Of a stretch of 64,000 nucleotides of DNA, positions 18,168 to 28,219 are shown piece after piece. Where the stretch lies: positions 1,086,001 through 1,150,000 of the forward strand of contig CP022585.1 in NCBI GenBank assembly GCA_002243285.1, given 5' to 3'. A program made the translations under genes and the position numbers. This DNA is from Candidatus Fluviicola riflensis. GTDB taxonomy: Bacteria > Bacteroidota > Bacteroidia > Flavobacteriales_D > Crocinitomicaceae. The notes beneath the pieces were generated by a model. It saw only the letters and a program-made list of their open reading frames with translations. It searched no databases and was not told the origin of the DNA. Positions within the stretch are counted from its first letter, which is position 1, and the number at the start of each line of letters is the position of its first letter.

Positions 18168-20117
18168 TTATACCCTGATACCCAGGATACACACATCATC
18201 CACCTGTTCCAAATCGCCTTTCCAGGTTTCAAACGTGGTTTCAAGCAGTTCTTTTTGCTCGTCCATAGAAATACCTTTCATTTCGAAGATGAGGTCTTTC
18301 ATGTTTTTGGATTTGAACTTTTTGGCACCGGGACCGCCAAACTGATCGGCAAAACCGTCGGTGAAGAGGTAAATGGAATCGCCCGCGTTCAATTGAACAT
18401 GATGCGTATCGAAAGCTTCGTATTTCGAATACTTTCCGATTGGTTGTTTGTTGGCTTTCAGCTCCACCACTTCGTCAGATAACGAGCGCACCACCCAAAG
18501 CGGATTATTGGCGCCAGACCATTTCAGTTCCAGCGTTTTGGTGTTAAGCGTGCAAAGTGAAATGTCCATTCCGTCGTTGACATCGTCTTCACTTTTGGCA
18601 AATTCCTGGATGATAATATCGCGGGTTTTGTCGAGGATAGCTCCCGGATCAATCAACCCGAACTCGCGAACAGAACGGTTCAACGCATTGTGACAAACCA
18701 CGCTGATCAATGCTCCCGGAACACCATGTCCGGTACAATCGGCCGCGGCGAAAATAATGGTGTTGTCCATAGCTTCCATCCAGTAAAAATCGCCGGCAAC
18801 AATGTCTTTGGGTTTGTAAATAATAAACGAATTCACCAGCCACTCGTTGACCAGTTTTTTTGGCGGTAAAATAGCTGACTGGATGCGTTTTGCATAACTG
18901 ATCGAATCGAGAATTTCCTGGTTTTTCAGCTCAAGCAAATGATTTTTCTGCGCAATCAGCAATTGTTGTTCTTTGGCAATGCGCCAGCGTTTGTAAAGGA
19001 AAACCGAAAAAATGAGAATGATCACAGCGATCACTACAACCGACCAGAGGATTAACTGCGCTTGTTCACGCTCCTTTTTATCATTAAACTCCTTACGCGC
19101 GTTTTCTTTGTCAAACTTGTATTGCATTTCGGCTTGCGTCTGCGCCCGTGTATTGGCTTCATTGGTAATGCTGTCTCCGTAAGTCACAAAAAGTTTGTGG
19201 TTCTCAAAAGCCTGCTGGTAATTCCCCATTCGCTCTTCGAGCAGGTACAATTGCTGGTACCCATATTTAATGATATCTTTTCCGCCGATTGATTTCCCGA
19301 TAGCAATTCCTTTTTCCAGGTATTCTTTCGCTTTCGGTAAGTCGTTTTTCTTTTCATACAAAGTCCCGAGGTTGTTGTATGAATTTGACAATCCGAGCAG
19401 ATCACCAAACCCCTGGCGAATGGGAACGGCGAGTTTAAAATAATATTCGGCGCTATCGAGCATTCCCAGATCCATGTAGCAAACACCAACATTCGTAAAG
19501 GAATCGCCCAAACCGGAACTGTCTTTCAGTTCGCTGTCGATTTTCACCGATTCGAAGTAATTTTTGAGTGCCAGTTTGTATTTCTTCTGATACATGTACA
19601 CAATACCGAGATTGTTGTACGAAGCGGAAATCCCTCCTTTAAAATTCGCTTCTTTGCGCAGTTTCAGTGAGCGTTTGTGATAATATAGTGCCGATTTGTA
19701 ATTCTTCTGATTGGCGTAGATCAACCCTAGATTGCTGCACGTATAAGCAATCCCCAGATCATCATTGATGGTTTCCTGAATGTTTAATGCCTTGTAATAA
19801 CTGCTAAGCGATTCGGAGATTTTGCCCTGGTAATCGTAGATAATTCCAATATGGTTCAGCAACTCTGCCTCACCTTTTTTATAACCTGCTTTTCGGGCAA
19901 TTACGAGTCCTTTATTGGCATACACCAATCCTTGTTCATACTTCCCGGTTCGCCAGCATTGTTCGGCAGCTCTGGCATAAGCATCAGCCTGCTTTACAGG
20001 TTGTTTGATTTTCTGAATACGGGTTAGTGTGCTGTCTTTCACCACAGCCAACACATCTTTCGGCCCGAAACAAGCGAAAAGCAGCAAGGAAATATAAATG
20101 AACCTCTTCATTTGCAT
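18168..20117 (-). CDS. TPR sensor with SpoIIE/PP2C-type serine phosphatase output
   Basis: 649 residues: signal peptide (about 1-24), six or more TPR units (about 40-330; repeated NNLGxxY motifs), one transmembrane helix (about 352-374), a short coiled coil, and a C-terminal SpoIIE phosphatase domain (about 415-649) with VAGDFYWME, AAADCTGHGVPGALIS and GSIYLFTDGFADQFGG, which hold the metal-binding aspartates. This suggests a periplasmic TPR sensor that controls dephosphorylation of a cytoplasmic partner such as an anti-sigma antagonist; no STAS or RsbW-like gene is adjacent, so the partner is unknown. The third codon is also ATG (20111) and may be the real start. Confidence 0.9.
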   Translation of the reverse strand: MQMKRFIYISLLLFACFGPKDVLAVVKDSTLTRIQKIKQPVKQADAYARAAEQCWRTGKYEQGLVYANKGLVIARKAGYKKGEAELLNHIGIIYDYQGKISESLSSYYKALNIQETINDDLGIAYTCSNLGLIYANQKNYKSALYYHKRSLKLRKEANFKGGISASYNNLGIVYMYQKKYKLALKNYFESVKIDSELKDSSGLGDSFTNVGVCYMDLGMLDSAEYYFKLAVPIRQGFGDLLGLSNSYNNLGTLYEKKNDLPKAKEYLEKGIAIGKSIGGKDIIKYGYQQLYLLEERMGNYQQAFENHKLFVTYGDSITNEANTRAQTQAEMQYKFDKENARKEFNDKKEREQAQLILWSVVVIAVIILIFSVFLYKRWRIAKEQQLLIAQKNHLLELKNQEILDSISYAKRIQSAILPPKKLVNEWLVNSFIIYKPKDIVAGDFYWMEAMDNTIIFAAADCTGHGVPGALISVVCHNALNRSVREFGLIDPGAILDKTRDIIIQEFAKSEDDVNDGMDISLCTLNTKTLELKWSGANNPLWVVRSLSDEVVELKANKQPIGKYSKYEAFDTHHVQLNAGDSIYLFTDGFADQFGGPGAKKFKSKNMKDLIFEMKGISMDEQKELLETTFETWKGDLEQVDDVCILGIRV

Positions 20118-20221
20118 GGCGAAATATACGGAAGATTCGTCAAATGCGGGAGATTATGATGATATTCAAAAGGCGTTCATTTAATCATTTTCAATACTTG
20201 TTTACCTGAAACAGGATCGTT

Positions 20222-21613
20222 TTATCGCGCCAGGCGCAGTAATTTATCGACGCGTGTATTCCGTGTTTTTACGGTGAGAAGATATTGACCGATGGCAACA
20301 CTGTTATCGATTGAAATAACGACTTCTTTTTTGTTCTGCGTCTCAAACCTCTCTACTATTTTTCCATCCATGGAATACATTACTATCGATTCAATGGGTT
20401 CGGTTGCCAGAATGTTTACTTCTGATCCGGTAACCATTGTGGGATAGATCGTAATGCCCGGATCTTTGGAACAATCAACTGTCAACAGCGGGGAATAGGT
20501 TGTTTCGTTGGTCTCCGAAGTACGTTTCAAACGAATATAGCCGTTGCCGGTCGAGTAGGTTGTCGGGATTTCTGTTGAATACGACTGTGGTTCGTTCGTT
20601 GGCCCTTCGCAAATTACCTGTGCTACGTCGATGAAAGAATTCCCGTCTTCGGATTGTTGAACGTCATAAACAGCACCGGTTGGTTCAGCATCGGTAAGCC
20701 AGTTAACCTGGATTTTAAGATCATCACATTCAGCTGAAGTGGAAACAATTCCATTCGGAAGTACAATGCTGCAGGAAACACATGGATTGCTGATGGTGGC
20801 ACTTCCGAAATCCGGGCCCTGAATAATGCTCACCGATCCGGAATTATAGCAAATATTCACATTGGCAGAAGCCGTCATTGGTTGTGAATTGATGATGTTT
20901 TGTGTGATCTGTATACATGAAGGCCCGTCGGGCGAACTGAACGCATTGGCGAATTGATTGATCATTGTGTTGGTAGAAATACTGGATCCGGGTCCGGAGC
21001 ACACAGGATCGGTTGCATTTGTACTTTGAACAATAAAAAAACTGGAAGTAAACGCTCCGTTATTGACAAAGAATGTGTTTGGCCCCTGAACAATCATTTG
21101 ATTGAAAGGAGTAGAAAATACGGAGGTAACCAGACAATTGTAAATAACATTGTTTGCACCGGTTACAATACTGCAGGCAAATGTGGTGGTGCCGAAATTG
21201 TAGATATTGGAATTGGCACCCATTACCAATGCGGTACTTCCGTTAGTGTAATTGAAAAAAGCACCTTGCGCAATATAAATGCTTCCTGAATTGAACGTAA
21301 GATTGGCAAGGTTTAATGTGCCACAGATCACCAATGTTCCGCCACTCATCGTGAGGTTGCTGATGTTTAAAACGCCGGTTACCGTATACGTGTTTCCAGT
21401 TGTAAGCACCATTCCTTCCGTTACGGGAATACTTCCGGCAATTGGACAATTCATTGGTGCAGGAACAGGAAGACACTGACTGTTGAGTTGAAAACAAGAG
21501 GTCAGGAAAAAGATCAGTAACATTCCTGTAAACCGGTTCCGGCTGAGTGATCGGGAGGTAGTTTTTGATGTTCTTAATCTGAAACAGATTGGATGAAGTG
21601 AGTTCTTTTCCAT
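20222..21613 (-). CDS. T9SS cargo protein with C-terminal sorting domain
   Basis: 463 residues. A hydrophobic export segment (about 29-46, MLLIFFLTSCFQLNSQ) is preceded by an unusually long basic N-terminus of about 28 residues; no better start is visible. The first half is a beta-helix-like stretch of short repeats rich in Asn, Gly and Thr (SNLTMSGGTLVICGTLNLANL), followed by a domain with VYDVQQSEDGNSFIDV. The last 75 residues form a type A sorting domain (IYPTMVTGSEVNI, YSMDGKIVERF, GQYLLTVKT, ending KLLRLAR), so it is likely moved over the outer membrane by T9SS. Function unknown. Confidence 0.85.
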   Translation of the reverse strand: MEKNSLHPICFRLRTSKTTSRSLSRNRFTGMLLIFFLTSCFQLNSQCLPVPAPMNCPIAGSIPVTEGMVLTTGNTYTVTGVLNISNLTMSGGTLVICGTLNLANLTFNSGSIYIAQGAFFNYTNGSTALVMGANSNIYNFGTTTFACSIVTGANNVIYNCLVTSVFSTPFNQMIVQGPNTFFVNNGAFTSSFFIVQSTNATDPVCSGPGSSISTNTMINQFANAFSSPDGPSCIQITQNIINSQPMTASANVNICYNSGSVSIIQGPDFGSATISNPCVSCSIVLPNGIVSTSAECDDLKIQVNWLTDAEPTGAVYDVQQSEDGNSFIDVAQVICEGPTNEPQSYSTEIPTTYSTGNGYIRLKRTSETNETTYSPLLTVDCSKDPGITIYPTMVTGSEVNILATEPIESIVMYSMDGKIVERFETQNKKEVVISIDNSVAIGQYLLTVKTRNTRVDKLLRLAR

Positions 21614-21627
21614 AGGTCGCCGCGTTG

Positions 21628-21651
21628 TAGTTTAGTTTAGCACGCACAATT
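21628..21651 (-). promoter_or_regulatory. Candidate shared box upstream of T9SS cargo gene
   Basis: On the minus strand ATTG-TGCGT-GCTAAACTAAAC lies about 18 bases before the ATG at 21613. It resembles ATTG-N4-GCTAAAACTA boxes before the two giant T9SS genes (41047 and 47608). Regulatory meaning is inferred from similarity only. Confidence 0.3.
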
Positions 21652-21899
21652 TCAAGGATATTCTATCAGTTCTCAAACAGCGTTATGCCTTAACCAACGA
21701 ATTCGTGTATCGAAACGTCTTTTTCTGCGAGTGAACCAACACTGGTAGCGAATGAAATGTTCTGTAAATAATAGTTGGTTTGCCAGATCGAGACCCATTA
21801 AAATCAGGAGGACAAACCACCAAAAATTTAATCGTTAATTTTTCCTGAAAGCCTTATGAAATCTATTCTTCAAGCTACTTTTGCAATAAAAACGAAGAA

Positions 21900-22364
21900 A
21901 TGGAATTAATCACCACGTACATTTGCAAACAGTTTGATATCGGAATTCACTCGAATATGTTCGGTGGTAGAATTATGTCATTGATTGATGACGCCGCGGG
22001 TTCGTATGCTGCTCAATTGTGCGATACACCAAATGTAGTGACCATCAAATTTGATGAACTTGTGTTCAAAAAACCGGTGAAAGTGGGAAGCATTTTAAAG
22101 ATTTACGGTAAAGTGCTTCGTTTTGGGAATACTTCGCTGGAGTTGTACATGGAAATGCGCCGACACAATGTATACACGGGCCTTCAGGAGATTGTTACGC
22201 ATACAAATGTGAAATTTGTGCGCATCGACGAAGATGGAAATGCCATTCCGATTTCCGAACTGATCAAAGACCGGTACGCCTTGCGTTTAAAACAATTCGG
22301 AAAAGGATTGCTGAGTTCCGAAGCACGCGAATTATTGGTGCTGACAGAAGAAGTAAACGCTTGA
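21900..22364 (+). CDS. Hotdog-fold acyl-CoA thioesterase
   Basis: 154 residues with one hotdog domain (about 8-125). Family features include NMFGGRIMSLIDDAAGSYAAQLC, with the conserved Asp on the central helix, and VTIKFDELVFKKPVKVGSIL with a YGKVLRFGNTSLEL strand. Such YciA/BFIT-like enzymes hydrolyse acyl-CoA to free acid and CoA. It is 122 bp upstream of icmF on the same strand, so a role near branched or short-chain acyl-CoA turnover is plausible, by context only. Confidence 0.85.
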   Translation: MELITTYICKQFDIGIHSNMFGGRIMSLIDDAAGSYAAQLCDTPNVVTIKFDELVFKKPVKVGSILKIYGKVLRFGNTSLELYMEMRRHNVYTGLQEIVTHTNVKFVRIDEDGNAIPISELIKDRYALRLKQFGKGLLSSEARELLVLTEEVNA

Positions 22365-22486
22365 TTGGTTTAGGCTTACATGTTTGAAATACGGCTGGCG
22401 ACGCCTTCGGCAAAAAGGACTTTCGATTTCGTGACTTTCTGATTATCTTCGTGGCGCTCAAACAATACTTATTTTGACGTAATCTT

Positions 22487-25400
22487 ATGGAACACATTGC
22501 ACCCTACACATCCAAAAACAATATTCGTATTGTAACGGCGGCATCGCTTTTCGATGGTCATGACGCAGCCATCAATATCATGCGACGCATCATTCAGTCG
22601 ACCGGTTGTGAGGTCATTCACCTGGGCCACGACCGTTCCGTAGAAGAAGTGGTTGATACGGCCATCCAGGAAGATGCACAGGCTATTGCGATGACTTCGT
22701 ACCAGGGCGGACACATTGAGTATTTCAAATACATGCACGATTTGCTCCGCGAAAAAGGAGCTCCACATATTAAAATCTTCGGCGGTGGCGGCGGAACTAT
22801 TCTGCTTTCTGAAATCGAGGAATTACACGCATACGGAATTACGCGTATTTATCACCCGGATAACGGCCGCTCGATGGGCTTGCAGGGAATGATCAATGAT
22901 TTGGTACAACAAGCCGATTTTCCGGTAGGTGATGTACTGAAAGACGAAGTCAACCATATTGCTGAAAAACACGTTCCTTCCATTGCGCGTTTGATTTCTG
23001 CAGCTGAAAGTTTCCCTGAACTGGCGGTTGAAGCCATGAAGAAGGTGCACGAAATGGCAGGCGGAAATCATGTTCCTGTTTTGGGAATTACCGGAACGGG
23101 TGGTGCAGGAAAATCGTCGCTGGTAGATGAATTGGTTCGCCGGTTCCTGCTTGATTTCCCCGATAAACAAATTGCTGTAGTTTCAGTAGATCCTTCCAAA
23201 CGGAAAACAGGTGGCGCTTTACTAGGCGACCGGATTCGCATGAATGCCATTAAAAATAGTCGTGTGTACATGCGCTCGCTGGCTACCCGTCAGTCTAATT
23301 TAGCGTTGTCGAAACACGTTTCGGAAGCCATTCAGATTTTGAAAGCGGCCAATTACGATTTGATCGTGCTGGAAACTTCCGGAATCGGGCAATCAGATAC
23401 AGAAATTTTAGATCACTCGGATGTTTCATTGTACGTAATGACGCCTGAATATGGTGCGGCCACGCAATTGGAAAAAATCGACATGCTCGACTTCGCCGAT
23501 GTGATCGCGCTCAATAAATTTGACAAACGCGGTGCGTTGGATGCTTTGCGTGATGTGCGGAAACAATACCAGCGCAATCACCAGTTGTGGGACAAGAACG
23601 TAGATGAAATGCCGGTTTTCGGTACCATCGCGTCACAGTTCAACGACCCGGGAATGAACACCTTGTACAAGATCATCATGGATAAGGTGAGGGACAAAAC
23701 GGGTGCTGCCCTGGATTCCAAGTTTGAGATCACACGTGAGATGTCGGAGAAAATCTTCGTGATTCCGCCGGAAAGAACACGTTATTTGTCGGAGATTTCA
23801 GAAAATAACCGCGGTTTTGACAAATGGGTCGATAACCAGGTGAATGTTGCTGATCGTTTATACGGATTGGATCGTACGTTGGAAACGTTGCAAACTTCTA
23901 CGCTGGAGGACAAAGACCGTTTGATCAAAGGTATTCAGGAAACGATGGAAATTGAACGTCGTAACCTCGATCCGCACAACTGGGAAGTGATTCAGCAGTG
24001 GGCGGCTAAAAAAGCGAGTTACGCCGGACCAGAGTTTATTTTTAAAGTGCGCGACAAAGAATTGCGCATGCAAACCCATACCGAATCGCTTTCGCATTCA
24101 CAGATCCCGAAAGTGGCGTTGCCGAAGTTTAAAGGATGGGGTGATATTTTGCGTTGGTCATTGCAGGAAAATGTTCCGGGTGAATTCCCCTACACAGCAG
24201 GTTTGTTCCCGTTCAAACGCGAAGGCGAAGATCCGACGCGTATGTTTGCGGGCGAAGGCGGGCCTGAACGTACCAATCGTCGTTTTCACTACGTAAGTTT
24301 GGGAATGCCGGCCAAGCGTTTGTCTACGGCGTTTGACTCCGTAACTTTATACGGAAATGATCCGGCTATTCGTCCGGATATCTATGGTAAAGTCGGCAAC
24401 TCGGGTGTTTCGATCTGTTGTTTGGACGATGCTAAGAAACTCTACTCCGGTTTTGATTTGTCGCACCCGGCTACTTCGGTTTCCATGACCATCAACGGTC
24501 CGGCGCCGATGCTGCTCGGATTTTTTATGAATGCGGCCATCGACCAGAATTGCGAGAAATACATCAGGGAAAACGGCCTTGAAAAAGAAGTAGAAGCCAA
24601 AATTGCAGCGATTTACAAAGCAAAAGGCGTTGACCGTCCGCGTTACCAGGGCGATTTACCGGAAGGAAACGACGGTTTGGGCTTGATGCTTCTTGGTGTT
24701 ACTGGCGATCAGGTGTTGCCAGCCGATGTGTATCACATGATTAAATTCGACACGTTAAAACAAGTCCGCGGAACCGTTCAGGCAGACATTCTGAAAGAAG
24801 ACCAGGCGCAAAACACCTGTATTTTCTCTACGGAATTTGCCTTGCGTCTGATGGGCGACGTTCAGCAATACTTCATCGACAAACAGGTTCGTAATTTCTA
24901 CTCGGTTTCCATTTCGGGGTATCACATTGCCGAAGCGGGCGCGAATCCGATTACGCAATTGGCGTTTACGCTTTCGAATGGTTTCACGTACGTGGAATAT
25001 TACCTGAGTCGAGGCATGAACATCAACGATTTCGGGCCGAATTTATCGTTCTTCTTTTCGAACGGAATCGATCCGGAATATGCGGTAATCGGCCGTGTGG
25101 CACGAAGAATCTGGGCAAAAGCCCTCGCGAAGAAATATGGTGCCAACTCCCGTGCGCAGATGTTGAAATACCATATTCAGACATCGGGTCGTTCGCTGCA
25201 CGCACAGGAAATCGATTTCAACGATATTCGCACGACTTTACAAGCATTGTACGCGATTTACGATAACTGTAACTCGCTGCACACCAATGCTTACGATGAA
25301 GCGATTACGACACCTACGGAAGAATCGGTTCGTCGTGCGATGGCCATTCAGCTGATCATCAACCGCGAATTGGGCTTGGCGAAAAACGAAAACCCGTTAC

Positions 25401-25867
25401 AAGGATCGTTTATCATCGAAGAACTAACCGATTTGGTAGAAGAGGCTGTGTTGAGCGAATTCGACCGTATTACCGAACGTGGTGGTGTATTGGGTGCGAT
25501 GGAAACGATGTACCAACGCTCGAAAATCCAGGAAGAATCGTTGTACTACGAAACGTTGAAACACAACGGTGAATTCCCGATCATCGGGGTGAATACTTTC
25601 TTAAGTTCGAAAGGTTCACCAACGGTTGAGCCTCGCGAAGTCATCCGTGCATCGGAAGAAGAAAAAGAGTACCAAATTTCAATGCTGGAAAACCTGCACA
25701 GCGCGCACGCGGATAAAATCCCGGGCATGATCAAACAAATACAACAAGCGGCGATCCAAAACCAAAATATGTTCGAAGAACTGATGGAAGTGTGTAAATA
25801 TGCTTCGCTGGGTCAGATTACAAGCGCGTTGTTTGAGGTTGGTGGTCAGTATAGAAGAAATATGTAA
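22487..25867 (+). CDS. icmF: Fused isobutyryl-CoA mutase (B12 domain + G-protein chaperone + mutase), IcmF
   Basis: 1126 residues, a three-part fusion. The N-terminal cobalamin-binding domain (about 10-145) has the base-off motif DGHDAA with D23 and the cobalt ligand H25. The MeaB-type GTPase chaperone (about 190-410) has P-loop GTGGAGKS (203-210) and the NKFD motif. The mutase TIM barrel begins near residue 530 and contains [24 protein letters not shown] (from Y569). This order and the [10 protein letters not shown] segment are those of IcmF, which interconverts isobutyryl-CoA and n-butyryl-CoA with adenosylcobalamin, rather than two-subunit methylmalonyl-CoA mutase. I saw no B12 riboswitch in the 122-bp upstream gap. 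Confidence 0.95.
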   Translation: MEHIAPYTSKNNIRIVTAASLFDGHDAAINIMRRIIQSTGCEVIHLGHDRSVEEVVDTAIQEDAQAIAMTSYQGGHIEYFKYMHDLLREKGAPHIKIFGGGGGTILLSEIEELHAYGITRIYHPDNGRSMGLQGMINDLVQQADFPVGDVLKDEVNHIAEKHVPSIARLISAAESFPELAVEAMKKVHEMAGGNHVPVLGITGTGGAGKSSLVDELVRRFLLDFPDKQIAVVSVDPSKRKTGGALLGDRIRMNAIKNSRVYMRSLATRQSNLALSKHVSEAIQILKAANYDLIVLETSGIGQSDTEILDHSDVSLYVMTPEYGAATQLEKIDMLDFADVIALNKFDKRGALDALRDVRKQYQRNHQLWDKNVDEMPVFGTIASQFNDPGMNTLYKIIMDKVRDKTGAALDSKFEITREMSEKIFVIPPERTRYLSEISENNRGFDKWVDNQVNVADRLYGLDRTLETLQTSTLEDKDRLIKGIQETMEIERRNLDPHNWEVIQQWAAKKASYAGPEFIFKVRDKELRMQTHTESLSHSQIPKVALPKFKGWGDILRWSLQENVPGEFPYTAGLFPFKREGEDPTRMFAGEGGPERTNRRFHYVSLGMPAKRLSTAFDSVTLYGNDPAIRPDIYGKVGNSGVSICCLDDAKKLYSGFDLSHPATSVSMTINGPAPMLLGFFMNAAIDQNCEKYIRENGLEKEVEAKIAAIYKAKGVDRPRYQGDLPEGNDGLGLMLLGVTGDQVLPADVYHMIKFDTLKQVRGTVQADILKEDQAQNTCIFSTEFALRLMGDVQQYFIDKQVRNFYSVSISGYHIAEAGANPITQLAFTLSNGFTYVEYYLSRGMNINDFGPNLSFFFSNGIDPEYAVIGRVARRIWAKALAKKYGANSRAQMLKYHIQTSGRSLHAQEIDFNDIRTTLQALYAIYDNCNSLHTNAYDEAITTPTEESVRRAMAIQLIINRELGLAKNENPLQGSFIIEELTDLVEEAVLSEFDRITERGGVLGAMETMYQRSKIQEESLYYETLKHNGEFPIIGVNTFLSSKGSPTVEPREVIRASEEEKEYQISMLENLHSAHADKIPGMIKQIQQAAIQNQNMFEELMEVCKYASLGQITSALFEVGGQYRRNM

Positions 25868-25917
25868 ATCAATTTTGAATGTTTAATGTTGAATGAACAA
25901 TTAGGCTTAAGCATTCA
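25866..25917. repeat. Partial AT-rich repeat (family C)
   Basis: Contains TTTTGAATGTTTAATGTTGAATG and GCTTAAGCATTCAAAG, matching the ends of the repeats at 8293-8440 and 16089-16215 with most of the interior missing. Confidence 0.5.
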
Positions 25918-25925
25918 AAGAGATT

Positions 25926-25997
25926 AACCACATAGAACACATAAGGAAACATAGTTTTTAGCAATTATTCTATATGAACTATGTGTTCTATGTGGTT
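25926..25997. repeat. Inverted repeat after icmF, possible terminator
   Basis: 18-bp arms AACCACATAGAACACATA (25926-25943) and its exact inverse at 25980-25997 enclose 36 bp. Such ATGTGTTCTATGTGGTT palindromes are familiar between Bacteroidota genes. It may stop transcription after icmF or be a small non-coding repeat. Confidence 0.7.
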
Positions 25998-26122
25998 AGA
26001 AAATTAGTGTTCAGTAAAATGAATGGTTCCCGTTTCGCTTTAGTCGGATGGGGATTTTTGTTTTAATGATTTATTTCAACGTTTTTAGCTGTTACTTTTT
26101 GAATGGGTTTACTTTAGTAAGT

Positions 26123-27310
26123 ATGAAAACGATTCTCCTGATTTCGCTTTTGCTAATTCTGTCAGCTTGTTGTCTTGAAAAAACGACAGCGGAGCCGAAG
26201 AAGGATGCCGACGAGTTTGTTTTAAAGCAGCGAACGATTCAAGTGAATTTTCATCCGCTGAATTCGATTCGTTATAAGGACTATTTAATTATTCAGGGGG
26301 AAGATGATCAGGAAGCCTTTTGTTTTGAAGTGTATGATCTGAAAACAGGAAAAACCGACACCGCCTTTTACCGGCAAATAGCCATGGACAGTATTTACGG
26401 TTTCATTATTCGAAACGAGCAATTGATGGCGCGCTCAGTAACTAATCAGTGGAAAGTTTGGGACAAAAACGGTTGGCAAATTGCACAATCCTATTCTGAT
26501 TTTTTCTTTGCTCAGGTTATGAAAGACGGACGTCCACAGAATCTTAAATTTCTTCATGAAGATGCGACTTACTTTGTTTACGGGGTTAATCTCGGTGAAT
26601 GGGGTGGTGGTGCTTTCTTTTATCATAAACGATCCGGGAAAACATATTCTTTTCAAAAAAATGATCCGGTAGATGTTCTTAAATCAAAAGAGGGATACGA
26701 GTTATCCGTATCAATGCCTCATGGCAGTGGATTTGTATCGATAGTTACAATTCATGATCCGTTAAAGCTGGAACTGGTTCCAGATAAGTTGAGTTTTTTG
26801 AAACATGAATTTGGCGAGATCACATCTCAGCAGGTATATGACTTTTGGAAGCTAAATGAGCAAAGAAATCTCCCGTTTGCATTGTTTTTCAGGCAATTCA
26901 CCTCAAAGGAGACTGATGAATCAGAGTTTCGGTTTGCTGCTCATGAATACTACAATTCGCTTCTTAAGAATGATCCAAACATCGATTTTAAACTAGATAC
27001 GATTGGAATGGATAAAGCTTTTTTATGTTACGGTTCATTTGATTTTAAAAGTAAAACCACCTATCTGATCCAGGATTCAATACTTTACCTAGTACAAATG
27101 GAAAAAGGAAAATTAGCGCGAATACAAGCTTTTCCTGAACAAAAGGAATTACCGTATTATACTTCAATGATCGAACACAAGAAAGGCAGAAATTCATACT
27201 CACTTTGGTCAAGTAAGGGCTATAACGATCACGAATTAATGGTCAGGCACGTTTGGCTTTCTGTTTCAGGAACGACTATTTACAGGTATAATATCGTGCA
27301 CATGGATTAA
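26123..27310 (+). CDS. Predicted lipoprotein of unknown function
   Basis: 395 residues from the ATG at 26123, chosen because it puts the lipobox (LLILSAC, lipidated Cys about residue 15) at the right distance; an upstream ATG at 26048 would add 25 hydrophobic residues. The mature protein is beta-rich with many aromatic residues (YGFIIRNEQLMARSVTNQWKVWD) and could form a propeller-like fold. I do not recognise the family. It is monocistronic, flanked by the palindrome after icmF on the left and an IS remnant on the right. Confidence 0.75.
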   Translation: MKTILLISLLLILSACCLEKTTAEPKKDADEFVLKQRTIQVNFHPLNSIRYKDYLIIQGEDDQEAFCFEVYDLKTGKTDTAFYRQIAMDSIYGFIIRNEQLMARSVTNQWKVWDKNGWQIAQSYSDFFFAQVMKDGRPQNLKFLHEDATYFVYGVNLGEWGGGAFFYHKRSGKTYSFQKNDPVDVLKSKEGYELSVSMPHGSGFVSIVTIHDPLKLELVPDKLSFLKHEFGEITSQQVYDFWKLNEQRNLPFALFFRQFTSKETDESEFRFAAHEYYNSLLKNDPNIDFKLDTIGMDKAFLCYGSFDFKSKTTYLIQDSILYLVQMEKGKLARIQAFPEQKELPYYTSMIEHKKGRNSYSLWSSKGYNDHELMVRHVWLSVSGTTIYRYNIVHMD

Positions 27311-27396
27311 CAAATGGTGGAGTATCTACGGGTTATGTATGGGGTTGATATGGGTGATTTACGGGTGGAACCTGAGCGAACCGCTGAGTCTCTTTA

Positions 27397-27641
27397 TGTC
27401 CCGTCCTGAAAAAAGCTGACAGTTTTTGAAAGTGTACTGATATTATTTGACAGTTAAAAAAAGCGTACTGATATAGCTTTACACTTACAGGATAAATGTA
27501 GCTAAAATTTCATTCCATTGTCATTATGTTTTTTGTTTTATATTTCTTGGGTTTCCATCTTTTAGTCAGTGTTCCTTGTAATTCATGCGCTTGTTCAGGC
27601 GTGTAATAGTCACAACTTGCATGAGGGCGTTGATCAATACT
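27397..27641 (-). mobile_element. Truncated insertion sequence remnant with one terminal repeat
   Basis: One end carries TGTCCCGTCCTGAAAAAAGC, which looks like an IS terminal inverted repeat of the kind I associate with IS3/IS481-type elements in this phylum. It is followed by two direct copies of a 30-bp unit (TGACAGTT..GTACTGATAT, from about 27416 and 27451) and then the last 43 codons of a transposase. The rest of the transposase and the other end are missing, so the element is dead. It abuts the 3' end of the lipoprotein gene at 27634. Confidence 0.6.
27510..27641 (-). pseudogene. Transposase (integrase core) C-terminal fragment
   Basis: The minus strand reads SIDQRPHASCDYYTPEQAH then ELQGTLTKRWKPKKYK and stops at 27510. 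The RPHxS...TPEQAH pattern is the typical end of rve-type transposases of the IS3/IS481 group. Nothing upstream encodes the DDE core, so this is a remnant. Confidence 0.65.
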
Positions 27642-28101
27642 GAATATTAAACTCTCCACCAGTTACCGTTTTGGTTCCGGCTGGAGAAACGCGTGTCAAT
27701 GTACAATTGTACGTTCCGGTGATTTTGTCGTTTACTGTATCGTGTGCAGTGATCGTGAGTGTTCCCGGATCGGAAATATACGATGTCGCATAATTGTCAT
27801 CTGTGTGGGTCAATCGGGCAGAAAGTCCGGGTCCCATTGGATAGGTTCCTGCCTGCAATGAATCACCCAGTGCAAGTCCGAAAATGAGTCCGCCATTGAT
27901 GTTGGTTTGGATAATAAGCATTCCCGCTGTGTGCTGTGACGAATAAAACTCGGTTTGAAGGGAAGTGTCGTCAACTTTTAAGGCGAAGGTTTTTAACGTC
28001 GGGCCACTGGACTCGCCTGTGGTTTCTTTGTCTTTTTTGCAGGAAAATAACGTGAGAGCCGATAAGGTGATTACGGCAATGGATAAAAATGGTGTTTTCA
28101 T
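27634..28101 (-). CDS. Small predicted lipoprotein
   Basis: 155 residues from the ATG at 28101. Lipobox ALTLFSC gives a lipidated Cys near residue 21, followed by KKDKETTG and a beta-sandwich-like domain (TYPMGPGLSARLTHTDDNYATSYISDPGTLTITAHD) that resembles small Bacteroidota adhesin-like or calycin-like proteins; no family is firm. The last codons (IQY-stop) lie in the same bases as the first codons of the transposase remnant in another frame, so the original C-terminus may have been altered by the IS insertion. Confidence 0.75.
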   Translation of the reverse strand: MKTPFLSIAVITLSALTLFSCKKDKETTGESSGPTLKTFALKVDDTSLQTEFYSSQHTAGMLIIQTNINGGLIFGLALGDSLQAGTYPMGPGLSARLTHTDDNYATSYISDPGTLTITAHDTVNDKITGTYNCTLTRVSPAGTKTVTGGEFNIQY

Positions 28102-28139
28102 GTCGTGTGATTTAGGTGACAAATAAACGAAGAAAAAGC

Positions 28140-28219
28140 TAAGAGACGTATTTGATTTTAAATGTAAAATTGAAAATGTAAAATTGAAAAGGGTGTTTTC
28201 ATCGAAGTGATCTTTTCAA
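28140..28219. repeat. AT-rich TTTTCAATT-type inverted repeat
   Basis: AAATGTAAAATTGAAAATGTAAAATTGAAAAGGG then ATCTTTTCAATT. It belongs with the repeat at 29098-29170 (same words) and brackets the nucleoside phosphorylase gene on both sides. Confidence 0.55.

Noticed and set aside
22365..22486. Cobalamin riboswitch upstream of icmF
   Set aside because: The 122-bp gap has no B12-box (GCCACTG-type) sequence and is too short for a typical cobalamin riboswitch.
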